Assembly (NCBI GenBank): GCA_016179685.1
Contig: JACPCR010000051.1
Coordinates: 1 to 64,000 of the forward strand
From: Planctomycetota bacterium
GTDB taxonomy: Bacteria; Planctomycetota; PUPC01; JACPCR01
Direction: 5' to 3'
DNA: 64,000 bases
Under the pieces are notes generated by a model, which was not told where the DNA came from, searched no databases, and saw nothing but the letters and a program-made list of their open reading frames with translations. This document shows, one piece after another, positions 43,141 to 50,875 of the stretch; position 1 is the first letter of the stretch, and each line of letters begins with the position of its first letter. Both the position numbers and the translations under genes were made by a program.

Positions 43141-43184
43141 GTATCCCGGTTCAGAAGTGCTCCCGCCCTTCTGAACCGGGATAC
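43141..43184. terminator. 17-bp perfect hairpin after the DUF4143 ATPase
   Basis: GTATCCCGGTTCAGAAG and its exact reverse complement flank a ten-base loop, eight bases after the stop codon. The core CCCGGTTCAGAAG recurs in an even longer hairpin at 58847-58896. It probably ends or protects transcripts, but no T-run follows. It is also a member of a dispersed palindrome family. Confidence 0.6.
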
Positions 43185-43215
43185 TCGTATTTGATTTCGG
43201 AAGTGCATCCGCACC

Positions 43216-43446
43216 ATGATGACTGACTGTGTCGTCTTGCGTAGGCATGGTGGCCTACCCGGCCCGTTGAGGCAAAGCTGTTTCTTGCTGTGCCTTCTTC
43301 TCCTCTTCTACGGGCCGGTTTACGCCGGAGATGCGAAGGGTCTCCGCATTGTTTTCAAAGACTCGCTGGGCCGCGAGGTGGTATGCTGTTCTTACACCGG
43401 GGTCGTGACCCTTCAGGAGCTGGAATCGAGGATGATCGGAATTTGA
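43216..43446 (+). CDS. Small secreted hypothetical protein
   Basis: A 76-residue frame with a plausible signal peptide: a basic N-terminus, then SCFLLCLLLLFYGPVYAG with cleavage expected after VYA. This leaves a mature part of about 40 residues that I do not recognise. It ends 14 bases before mfnB. It could be a truncated gene or chance coding next to mfnB. Confidence 0.35.
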   Translation: MMTDCVVLRRHGGLPGPLRQSCFLLCLLLLFYGPVYAGDAKGLRIVFKDSLGREVVCCSYTGVVTLQELESRMIGI

Positions 43447-43460
43447 CGAGGCGCTTGCCG

Positions 43461-44213
43461 ATGTCAGAGTTGTTGGTCAGCGTGAGGTCCGTGGGCGAAG
43501 CCTCGAAGGCCCTCGAGGGTGGGGCCGGGATACTGGACGTGAAGGAGCCTTCCCGGGGTTCTCTGGGAATGGCGGACCTGGAGACGATGGAAGGGGTCCA
43601 GGAGGTAGCGGGACCGGACCGGATGGTGAGCGCGGCTCTGGGGGAGATGCGGGACTGGGAGGGCCGGACGCCGCCCGTCCTGCCTGCCGGCCTGAGCTAC
43701 GTCAAAGTCGGGTTGGCCGGCCTTGCGGGCCGGTCCGGCTGGGCGCGGGCGCTGGAGACTCTTCGACGCCGCTTGGACGTTCCGCGCGAAGCCTTCATCC
43801 CCGCTGTATACGTGGACAGGGCCCGGGCTCTGGCCCCGGCGGCTGAGGACGTGGCGGAGGCCGCAGGCGACTTCGGCTGGGCCGGCGTGCTCCTCGATAC
43901 GTGCATCAAGGATGGCCGGACGCTCGAGACCTGGATCGCCTTCACCAGGCTCCAGCGCTTGTGTGAACGCTGCGGGACCCAGGGGTTGAGCGTGGCGCTC
44001 GCCGGCTCGCTGGATGCCCTGGCCATTCGGAGATTGATGCCCCTCCGGCCCGACGTCTTTGCCGTGCGGGGCGCAGCCTGCGCAGCCGGTGATCGCCAAG
44101 GCGACATCCAGGCGGAGGCCGTGCGGGCCCTCGCCGCACTGGTCCGTGGAGAGGCCTCGAATGGGAGATCGGCCGCTTCCATCCAGCCTGCTGGGGACCA
44201 CCCACTCCGGTGA
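43461..44213 (+). CDS. mfnB: (5-formylfuran-3-yl)methyl phosphate synthase family (MfnB, DUF556)
   Basis: A 250-residue TIM-barrel protein of the MfnB family, which condenses two glyceraldehyde-3-phosphate molecules to the furan of methanofuran. K28 (LDVKEPSRGSLG) is the expected Schiff-base lysine; D146 and K150 (DTCIKDG) have the four-residue spacing seen in the archaeal enzyme. MfnB-like genes occur in bacteria that use tetrahydromethanopterin and methanofuran for C1 transfer. An MfnE-like kinase gene lies 5 kb away at 49435. No methanopterin-linked oxidoreductase gene is in the window. The C-terminal about 20 residues look unconserved. The start begins the first beta-strand MSELLVSV. Confidence 0.82.
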   Translation: MSELLVSVRSVGEASKALEGGAGILDVKEPSRGSLGMADLETMEGVQEVAGPDRMVSAALGEMRDWEGRTPPVLPAGLSYVKVGLAGLAGRSGWARALETLRRRLDVPREAFIPAVYVDRARALAPAAEDVAEAAGDFGWAGVLLDTCIKDGRTLETWIAFTRLQRLCERCGTQGLSVALAGSLDALAIRRLMPLRPDVFAVRGAACAAGDRQGDIQAEAVRALAALVRGEASNGRSAASIQPAGDHPLR

Positions 44214-44390
44214 GGTGACGAGTCCAGAAGTGCACCCGCATTTCCGAATTCGTTTCTTAAGGCGGGTGATACCCGCAACCCGACAAGGTTCGCAAAGGAG
44301 TCGGGTGTCAGGTGTCAGGAATCAACTGAAACCCGAAACCTGACACCTTTCAACATCACCGCGTGGCGCAGAGAGGCTATACCCTAAGAC

Positions 44391-45605
44391 TCAGCGGGCC
44401 TTGAAGCTCACCCGAACGACATTCTCCGGCTCGTCCAGCGGGTGAATTCCGAAGCGTTCTTCGAACTGGCGGGCAAAGGCTTCCTCTTCGGCCGGGTCCG
44501 GCGCAAGGGGAAGCGGCACAGGCTGGCGGCTCCTCTGGATGGACCGCCGTGCAGCAAGGCACATTTCCTGGTCGGCACGGCCTTTCTCGCCGGGCCACGG
44601 GAGGGGGCCGTCCTCCCGGACGGCGCGGGCCAGTCCATCGAGCATGAAGGCCACGGAGAGGTGCACCTCGCTCAGGCGGGTGTGGGCGTAGGGGTTGGTC
44701 CATTCCCTGTTTCCGCCAAGGGAATCGGGTAGTTCGACCCAGAGGCGACGGAGGGTGTTCCCGCTCGTGAATTCCCGGTGGAACTCGTAGGTGGCCGCGC
44801 GGCCCGCCCGGCGGGCGATGTCCTCGTCCGTGCAGACGTTCACCGTCTCGCCGCCGGACGCGCTCTGGTTGCCGTTGGTCACGATCGTTCCGCGCTCGCC
44901 GCAGGTTTCGAACCCGACGAGCTGATTTCGGCCCAGGCAGCCGTTCTTGTTACCGCAAACGGCGACGGCGATGCCTCCCCCCTCGAAGTCCACGGCATAG
45001 AATTCAAGCTCTTCGGACCGGAAGTCCCGTCCAGCGGGATCGACATAGGGGACGACAGGCATGGAATGAGCGAGGCTGCTGACGGCGACTGGCCTCGCGC
45101 CCATGCGGCAACAGATGGCGGCCAGGCCATGGTAACCGGTGGTGGAGAAGAGGCGGTAACACTTATGGACACGGCCGATGACGCCAGCGCGAAGGAGCTT
45201 GACCACGAACTGTTCAACCGGCATGAAGGGGAAATTCTCCGAGGTTTGCAGCTTCACGCCGTGCCGGGCAGCCGTGGCGATCATGGCGTCCATGAGCCCG
45301 AGGGTGGGCGCGAGGGGCGTCTCGACATTCTGGTGGATGCCGTGCGCGGAGACGACCATGGAGACGGCGTGATGAAGCTCGTTAGGCACCACGATATCGC
45401 AGACGTCTAACTTTTCCTTCATGACCATCTCGCTGAGATTCGTGTAGGCCTGGACGCCGAGGCTGTCGCCCGCGCGCCGAGCGGACTCGGGATTCGCGTC
45501 GCAGACGGCGGCGACATCGAAGGTGTCCTTCATCTCTGAAACGGTCTGAAGGTGGAAGGCGCCGCGGCGGCCGCATCCGATCAGGGCATATCGGAGTTTG
45601 GGCAT
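44391..45605 (-). CDS. Gfo/Idh/MocA-family protein lacking the EKP lysine
   Basis: A 404-residue Gfo/Idh/MocA-type protein with the Rossmann motif IGCGRRGAFHL. Active members carry EKP, whose Lys is catalytic. Here the motif is VETPLAP, with T96 in place of Lys (codons GAG ACG CCC). The protein may be inactive as a dehydrogenase or use an unusual mechanism. It lies 44 bases downstream of the DUF6807 gene on the same strand, so the two are probably one transcript. Gfo/Idh and DUF6807 genes often co-occur in carbohydrate loci of uncultured bacteria. The start at MPKLRYALIGCG is chosen because it begins the first beta-strand and has GAGG upstream. Confidence 0.8.
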   Translation of the reverse strand: MPKLRYALIGCGRRGAFHLQTVSEMKDTFDVAAVCDANPESARRAGDSLGVQAYTNLSEMVMKEKLDVCDIVVPNELHHAVSMVVSAHGIHQNVETPLAPTLGLMDAMIATAARHGVKLQTSENFPFMPVEQFVVKLLRAGVIGRVHKCYRLFSTTGYHGLAAICCRMGARPVAVSSLAHSMPVVPYVDPAGRDFRSEELEFYAVDFEGGGIAVAVCGNKNGCLGRNQLVGFETCGERGTIVTNGNQSASGGETVNVCTDEDIARRAGRAATYEFHREFTSGNTLRRLWVELPDSLGGNREWTNPYAHTRLSEVHLSVAFMLDGLARAVREDGPLPWPGEKGRADQEMCLAARRSIQRSRQPVPLPLAPDPAEEEAFARQFEERFGIHPLDEPENVVRVSFKAR

Positions 45606-45649
45606 TCTTGAAACCTCTTCCAGCACATCCGCTCAGATCGAGTGCCAAA

Positions 45650-46837
45650 CTACTTCGGAACGGATTTGGTCGTGATCGTCACCCAGCAGGGAAAGGCATA
45701 GTCCAGCCAGGCCTCCCGAACCCGGCCGTCCTCCGCGTCACCGTGGTGCACATAGGCACGGTAACGGTAGGTGACAGTCGAGCCGCGGTATCCGTCGCCG
45801 GGCGGATACGTCCGGCTCAGACTGATCAGGCCGTAATCCGTAGCCGTTGGAGGCCGAGAGAAGTCCGGGTTGGCCGGATGGTCGAACAGGGCCACTCCGT
45901 CCCATCCGTCTCCCACGGGCCCGGAGTAATCGGTCCAGGCCTCGCCCTTCTCAATCTTGCCGGGTCGATCCAGGGGCTGTTTTCGGGTCCAACCGCGAGA
46001 GGCATCGACGAGCCGCATGGTGGGCGCGACGCGGGCGCTGAACATGGTGTTTCTCGGGCCCGTGTCGTCCGGCTCCTGGAGGCGGATTTCGAGGTCCAGG
46101 ATCAGAGAATCCCGGTTCGGCTTGGTGACGCGCACGGTCCGCCACTCCCTTGCAAAAACGTGTCCGCCTGGCTTCTGATAGGCCAGGCGCTCCCGAAGCC
46201 ATCCGAAGACCCAGCCGAACGAGAAGGCCTCGAAGCTTTCGTGTTGCATGCGGCCCGTGGGGCCCCGTCGAGGCCGCACGGAGTCGCTTTCGCACCAGAG
46301 ATTGGCGCTGTTCTGATCGATCGAGCCGTAAGCGATCCAGAGCCCGTGGTGGAAGGAGTGGCCTTCCTCATCCTCCACACGGTCACGGACCACGTTGCCG
46401 TGAGGCCCGTACACCGGAAAAAAATAAGGCTTGAAAGGGTCTCGATATCGGTATCGGCAGAGTTCCTGCTCGTTGCACGAAAAAAGAATTTCTTGGCCCA
46501 AATCGGTCGGAACCACCCGGTCCGTGAAATCGTTCTTGGCGGGCCGGGGGCCCGGGGAAGAAGCGCAGGCGATCTGGAAGCGGCGTCGGCAGCCTGCCGG
46601 AGTGTCGCCAGGCAGCTTCCAGTGCAGCCGCTCGCCGTCCCACTGGTGGGGGACAAGGCCTGTGGATTGGCCTTGGGAGTCCACCTCGTGGACGGCCAGG
46701 GACCAGGGCGCGAAGCCGCCCACCTGGCGGGCAGCGTGCCAAAAGAACGATCGGAAATCGATGGCTGCGCTGACGACGGCGTCCCGCCGTGCCACGCCTT
46801 CGCTTTCCACATCGGCGAAAAGAAACAGATCAGACAT
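45650..46837 (-). CDS. DUF6807 (PmoA-family) protein
   Basis: A 395-residue protein of the DUF6807 family, named PmoA in some databases although unrelated to the membrane methane monooxygenase subunit. Diagnostic segments are KPYFFPVYGPHGNVVRD, the His-rich SFHHGLWIAYG and NLWCESD. The family has a beta-sandwich fold and no settled biochemical role; genes sit in sugar-catabolism loci. It is the first gene of a probable two-gene operon with the Gfo/Idh-like gene. No signal peptide is visible. Confidence 0.8.
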   Translation of the reverse strand: MSDLFLFADVESEGVARRDAVVSAAIDFRSFFWHAARQVGGFAPWSLAVHEVDSQGQSTGLVPHQWDGERLHWKLPGDTPAGCRRRFQIACASSPGPRPAKNDFTDRVVPTDLGQEILFSCNEQELCRYRYRDPFKPYFFPVYGPHGNVVRDRVEDEEGHSFHHGLWIAYGSIDQNSANLWCESDSVRPRRGPTGRMQHESFEAFSFGWVFGWLRERLAYQKPGGHVFAREWRTVRVTKPNRDSLILDLEIRLQEPDDTGPRNTMFSARVAPTMRLVDASRGWTRKQPLDRPGKIEKGEAWTDYSGPVGDGWDGVALFDHPANPDFSRPPTATDYGLISLSRTYPPGDGYRGSTVTYRYRAYVHHGDAEDGRVREAWLDYAFPCWVTITTKSVPK

Positions 46838-46968
46838 AGAAATTCAAGACCAGCCGTCTTCCATCCAGGCTCTCGATCGTAACACTTGAGACAACTTTTC
46901 TCCTTGCGGGCGTATGCCGCTTCTGTTAAATGTTACCCATATTATTCCTTCGTGTGGCGTCAGGAAAC

Positions 46969-48870
46969 ATGGGAAAACTTCTGGACGGCATCCAGGGCCC
47001 CCAGGACCTCCGGGGGTTGACGGTGGACCAGCTCAGCCAGGTGGCCCACGAGGTGCGGGAGCTGATCCTCGAAGCGGTTTCGGAGAAGGGCGGCCATCTG
47101 GCTTCCAACCTCGGGGCTGCGGACCTGGCGGTCGCGCTCCATTACACGTTCGATTTCCAGGTGGACCGGTTGATCTGGGACGTGGGGCATCAGTGCTACC
47201 CGCACAAGGTGCTCACGGGCCGGAAGGATCGGATCAAGACCGTGAGGCAGCAGGGGGGGCTGGCGGGTTTTCCTGATCCGAAGGAGAGCCCGTATGACCC
47301 CTTCCTGACGAGCCATGCCGGCACGTCGGTCTCGACGGGGCTGGGACTGTCCGCCGGGAACAGTCTGATGAGACGTCGGGGAAAGATTGTCTGCGTGATC
47401 GGCGACGGGGCGATGACCTCGGGGGTCTCCATGGAGGCCCTCAACAACGCCGGTGCGCTGCAGCGGGACCTTCTGATCATCCTCAACCACAACCAGATGT
47501 CGATCTCGCCGAATGTCGGCGCCCTTTCTCATTACCTGGACCGGGTGCGCACGGGGCAGTTTTACCGGGAAATGAAGAAGGAGCTGGGCCACCTCGCCGC
47601 TCTCGTTCCGTCCTTCGGCAAGGACCTCGAAATGACCGTCTCGAGGATGAAGGACGCCGTCCGGCACGGGCTGCTGCCCGCCGGGACGATCTTCGAGGAA
47701 TATGGGCTGAAGTATTTCGGGCCCGTCGATGGCCACCACATGAAGGACCTGTTGGAGACGCTGGGCCGGCTGAAGAACATGGAAGGGCCGATCCTGCTTC
47801 ACCTGGTGACGAAAAAAGGCTACGGGTTTGATTATACGGCGCGTGATCCCGTGACGTATCACAGCCCGACGGCGTTCGATCGGGAGAAAGGCGAGATACA
47901 CAAGAAGTCGGGTGAGCGGCCGACCTATTCGAAAGTTTTCACGGATGCGATGATCGAGTTGGCGGACAGGGACCCGCGGATCGTTGCGGTCACGGCGGCC
48001 ATGGCGGAAGGGACCGGCCTGGTCGAGTTCGGGAAGAAGTTTCCGGACCGTTTCTTCGACGTGGGAATTGCCGAGCAGCATGCGGTGGCCTTTTCGGCGG
48101 GTCTTGCCGCCAGCGGGCTGCGGCCCGTCGCCGCCATTTATTCCACCTTCCTTCAAAGAGCCTACGATCAGGTCTTCCACGAGGTCTGCTTGCAGAACCT
48201 GCCCGTCGTTTTCGCGCTGGACCGGGCGGGGATCACGGGCGGGGACGGCGCGACGGCCCAGGGCAACTTCGATATCGCTTATCTTCGGACGCTGCCGCAG
48301 ATCGCTCTGCTGGCCCCTCGCAACGCCACGGAGTTGAAGCTCATGCTCCGGTTCGCCTTCGAGCACGGGGAACCCGTGGCCATTCGCTTTCCGCGCGACA
48401 CCATCCCGGTGGAAAATCCGGACGACGTCCCGGCCCCCATCGAGCTGGGCAGGGCGGAGGTGGTCCAGGAGGGCAGGGACGTGGTGCTCTGGGCGCTGGG
48501 CTGCATGGTGGAGGAGGCCCGCTCCGCGTCGCGCCTGCTCCAGGCCGAAGGCATCTCCTGCGCCATCATCAATGCCAGGTTCGTGAAGCCGCTCGATCGC
48601 CGCCTCCTCGCCGAATGGCTTGAACGGACGCCTCTCCTGGTGGCTCTCGAGGACCACGCCCTGCACGGCGGGTTCGGCTCAGCCGTCCTGGAAGCCGCGT
48701 CGGACCTGGGCCTTGATGCGGGCCGGATTCGCCGCGTGGGCATCCCGGACCGCTTCATCGAGCACGGCGGGCGTAAAGGCCTCGTGAAGATGCTCGGCCT
48801 CGACGCCGAGGGCCTGGCTCGCGCCGTCCGCCAGTTTCTGCGGTCCGGATCGGCCGTCCGCAGAATGTAG
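46969..48870 (+). CDS. dxs: 1-deoxy-D-xylulose-5-phosphate synthase
   Basis: A 633-residue transketolase-like enzyme of normal length. It condenses pyruvate and glyceraldehyde-3-phosphate in the first step of the MEP isoprenoid pathway, using thiamine diphosphate and Mg2+. It has the N-terminal HLASNLGAADLAVALHY, the cofactor motif GDGAMTSG from 145, catalytic Glu369 in DVGIAEQHA, and the C-terminal transketolase domain (GCMVEEA). The start at 46969 is preceded by AGGA at close spacing; 13 upstream in-frame codons are unsupported. The gene is monocistronic by spacing. Its stop is immediately followed by a family C repeat. Confidence 0.96.
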   Translation: MGKLLDGIQGPQDLRGLTVDQLSQVAHEVRELILEAVSEKGGHLASNLGAADLAVALHYTFDFQVDRLIWDVGHQCYPHKVLTGRKDRIKTVRQQGGLAGFPDPKESPYDPFLTSHAGTSVSTGLGLSAGNSLMRRRGKIVCVIGDGAMTSGVSMEALNNAGALQRDLLIILNHNQMSISPNVGALSHYLDRVRTGQFYREMKKELGHLAALVPSFGKDLEMTVSRMKDAVRHGLLPAGTIFEEYGLKYFGPVDGHHMKDLLETLGRLKNMEGPILLHLVTKKGYGFDYTARDPVTYHSPTAFDREKGEIHKKSGERPTYSKVFTDAMIELADRDPRIVAVTAAMAEGTGLVEFGKKFPDRFFDVGIAEQHAVAFSAGLAASGLRPVAAIYSTFLQRAYDQVFHEVCLQNLPVVFALDRAGITGGDGATAQGNFDIAYLRTLPQIALLAPRNATELKLMLRFAFEHGEPVAIRFPRDTIPVENPDDVPAPIELGRAEVVQEGRDVVLWALGCMVEEARSASRLLQAEGISCAIINARFVKPLDRRLLAEWLERTPLLVALEDHALHGGFGSAVLEAASDLGLDAGRIRRVGIPDRFIEHGGRKGLVKMLGLDAEGLARAVRQFLRSGSAVRRM

Positions 48871-48922
48871 CGAAACGCTGCCTCAAATCGACCCGTGTGA
48901 CTCGAGCAACCAGAACCGAAAG
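48871..48922 (+). repeat. Dispersed repeat family C, copy 2
   Basis: Begins CGAAACGCTGCCTCAA directly after the dxs stop codon and continues to AACCGAAAG. It is the longest copy, matching 3181-3225 (opposite strand) and the head of 56108-56130. Confidence 0.65.
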
Positions 48923-48982
48923 AGGATACGGCAGCGCTTCGCTGCGGTGACAGTTTGACAAGTTTCTCAGGAGCGCGGTTAA

Positions 48983-49021
48983 CGAAGCTTGCGGACTCGC
49001 TTCGTTGTGACAGAGAGAAAC
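48983..49021 (+). repeat. Dispersed repeat family B, copy 3
   Basis: CGAAGCTTGCGGACTCGCTT and following bases to GAGAGAAAC. It differs from the 8182 copy at only two or three positions. The ends CGAAGC and GCTTCG form a short inverted repeat. Confidence 0.75.
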
Positions 49022-49160
49022 AGGAGGTCCCAGATGCCGAGGAATGGCCAAGAATCTGGGCTCTTCGCAGGCGTGCGCGCGCCGGGATCGGGGTCGGGAT
49101 CGCGATCGAAAGAGTTGTCCTGTCCATGGGCCATGAACCGTGAGATGTGTCTTGGGCAAC

Positions 49161-49200
49161 TTCTCAATAAGTTCGGGGAGATGGACCCGCCCGATTTCAT
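49161..49200 (+). repeat. Dispersed repeat family D, copy 2
   Basis: TTCTCAATAAGTTCGGGGAG followed by CCGCCCGATTTCAT. It matches 16584-16623. An inverted 20-base partial copy is at 49344-49363. Confidence 0.6.
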
Positions 49201-49434
49201 CATCGATCATGATTCAGCACTTCACAAGTTTTCGCAGCGCAGCGCGCCAGCGCTTCGTCTGAGCCCTCACATCTCATCGCTCGGACGGAATGCTGACGCG
49301 TTCCGCTACGGAATTCATACCTCATAGACTTGACCTGATCGTCCTCCCCGAACGTATTGAGAACTTACCTCGTCCACGAGTCCGCTCGTCCATCGCGCTT
49401 TACCCTTCAGCACTCACGCTTTACCCTTAATCCC

Positions 49435-50040
49435 ATGCGTCCTCCCGTCGTCTTCAAGCTCGGAGGCAGCCTTCTCGACCTGCCTGGCCTGCCGCGCCGG
49501 GTCGTTGACGCTCTGGCCCTGCGGCGCACCTCCCACCGGATACTCGTCGCCGGCGGCGGCCCCGTCGCCGATTTCATCCGCCAGATGGATCACATCCACC
49601 ACTTCGGCGAGGAGAGCGGCCACTGGCTCGCGGTGCGCGGTCTCGTTCTCAGCAGCCACCTTGTCGCCAGTTTACTCCCCGGGACAACGGTGGTGCCCGC
49701 TCTCGACTGCTGTCCCGAAGCCTGGGATCGAGGCCTTCTCCCCATCCTCGACACCTTCGAGTTCCTCAAGGAACAGGAACGCGCCTCGAACGATCCGCTG
49801 CCCCATGAATGGACGCTGACCAGCGACTCCATCGCGGCGCGCGTGGCCGAGTCTGCCGGCGCCTCAGAGCTCGTCCTCCTCAAGTCCGTTCCGCTCCCCA
49901 ATGGACTCGCCGCCCAGGAGGCCGCCGCCCGAGGCTGGGTGGACCCCTATTTCGCGCGGTACGCCCGCCGTGTGCCCCAGGTCACCTGGATTCATCTCCG
50001 CGCCGACGACCTCGAGCCCGTCGCCTGGACAAATCGGTAA
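49435..50040 (+). CDS. Amino-acid-kinase family protein (MfnE-like)
   Basis: A 201-residue amino-acid-kinase-fold protein with KLGGSLLD at the N-terminus, VAGGGPVADFIR, WTLTSDSIAAR and LVLLKSV. It is shorter than aspartokinase or UMP kinase, but similar in size to MfnE and to kinases encoded with bacterial tetrahydromethanopterin/methanofuran genes. MfnE phosphorylates aminomethyl-furan phosphate to the diphosphate needed for methanofuran assembly. The nearby mfnB gene supports that reading, but the kinase assignment is by family and context. The ATG at 49435 begins the first beta-strand; upstream codons are spurious. No good ribosome binding site is visible. Confidence 0.75.
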   Translation: MRPPVVFKLGGSLLDLPGLPRRVVDALALRRTSHRILVAGGGPVADFIRQMDHIHHFGEESGHWLAVRGLVLSSHLVASLLPGTTVVPALDCCPEAWDRGLLPILDTFEFLKEQERASNDPLPHEWTLTSDSIAARVAESAGASELVLLKSVPLPNGLAAQEAAARGWVDPYFARYARRVPQVTWIHLRADDLEPVAWTNR

Positions 50041-50371
50041 ATCCTGGCGGCACGCCGAAGGCAGAGTTCGTACACGCGTCGTGCATCGGTTTGCAAGTTC
50101 GTAGCCGGTTTCTAGCGTCTACGACCCTCTCCCACAGGGCTGTCACTTAGACACTGGTGACACGGTGGGTCTGCTTTCTTCTTAGCCGGGCTTTAGCCGG
50201 CTGTTCAACCCACGGTGTCAACTGTGGGCAAAGGTCAGCGCCCTGGGAGAGGGCCGGGGGGCCATGGCGCTCACGCACAACAGCACGCTCGCTCCCTCTC
50301 GCTCTGGGAGAGGGCCGGGGTGAGGGAAAACTCCGGACGAACTTGTGAAGTGGTCTGCTCAGACCCTGCAT
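50041..50371. other. Intergenic region with family E repeat
   Basis: No gene is seen between the kinase and the convergent coaD. A full-length family E repeat (50184-50239) occupies the centre, followed by a short direct repeat of GGGAGAGGGCCGGGG (near 50246 and 50308). Confidence 0.55.
50184..50239 (+). repeat. Dispersed repeat family E, copy 2
   Basis: AGCCGGGCTTTAGCCGG to AAAGGTCAGC. It matches 23597-23652 over 56 bases with few changes, and its second half matches 63341-63364. Confidence 0.7.
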
Positions 50372-50875
50372 CTACGCCATCCGGCGCGTCCGCCTTCGTT
50401 TCCCCAGCTTCTTCCGCAGCGCTTTTTCGACCGGTGGGGGCACGAAAGCCTTCAGGTCGCCCCCGAAGATGGTCGCCTCCTTGATCCATCTCGAGCTGAT
50501 GAAGGCGTATTCCTGGCTCGAAAGCATGAGGACCGTCTCCATCTCGGGCGACAGAGCCCGGTTCGTGAAAGCGAGCTGCGACTCGTATTCGAAGTCCGCC
50601 ATGGTCCGAATGCCCCTCAGGATGACCGTGCAGCCGTGCCTGCGGGCGAAATCGACCGTCATCCCGTCGAACTGGACGACCTCGACGTTCGGAAGACCGC
50701 GGGTCAGCTCACGGACCATCGCGACGCGCTCCACGGGCGTGAAGATCGGCGCCTTGCCCGTGTTCCGGGCCACGGCGACGATCAGCCGGGCAAAGACCCG
50801 CGCCCCGCGGTGAATCAGGTCCAGGTGGCCCCGCGTCAGCGGATCGAAGCTGCCCGGATAGATCGCATGACTCAT
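50372..50875 (-). CDS. coaD: Pantetheine-phosphate adenylyltransferase
   Basis: A 167-residue nucleotidyltransferase that adenylates 4-prime-phosphopantetheine to dephospho-CoA, the fourth step of CoA synthesis. The T-x-G-H motif is in SFDPLTRGHLD near the N-terminus. RGIRTMADFEYE and the ISSRWIKE block (usually ISSS) complete the pattern. Its ATG overlaps the lptD-like stop by four bases (ATGA), so translation is coupled. The length is normal. Confidence 0.95.
   Translation of the reverse strand: MSHAIYPGSFDPLTRGHLDLIHRGARVFARLIVAVARNTGKAPIFTPVERVAMVRELTRGLPNVEVVQFDGMTVDFARRHGCTVILRGIRTMADFEYESQLAFTNRALSPEMETVLMLSSQEYAFISSRWIKEATIFGGDLKAFVPPPVEKALRKKLGKRRRTRRMA

Larger units (their letters stand above)
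48871..49434. other. Intergenic region dense in dispersed repeats
   Basis: No gene is visible. Going rightward it holds a family C repeat directly after the dxs stop (48871-48922), a small GCAGCG/CGCTGC hairpin (48931-48945), a family B repeat (48983-49021), a family D repeat (49161-49200) and an inverted partial family D copy (49344-49363). A near-copy of GGGCATGAACCGTTAGATG, seen at 53919, is near 49129. Confidence 0.6.

Noticed and set aside
41868-43184. DUF4143 ATPase plus hairpin as a mobile element
   Set aside because: No terminal inverted repeats, target duplication or transposase could be seen; the hairpin family occurs elsewhere without such a gene.
48954-49327. Rightward open frame after dxs
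   Set aside because: It is a translation of family B and D repeats (begins RTRFVVTERN) with no domain.
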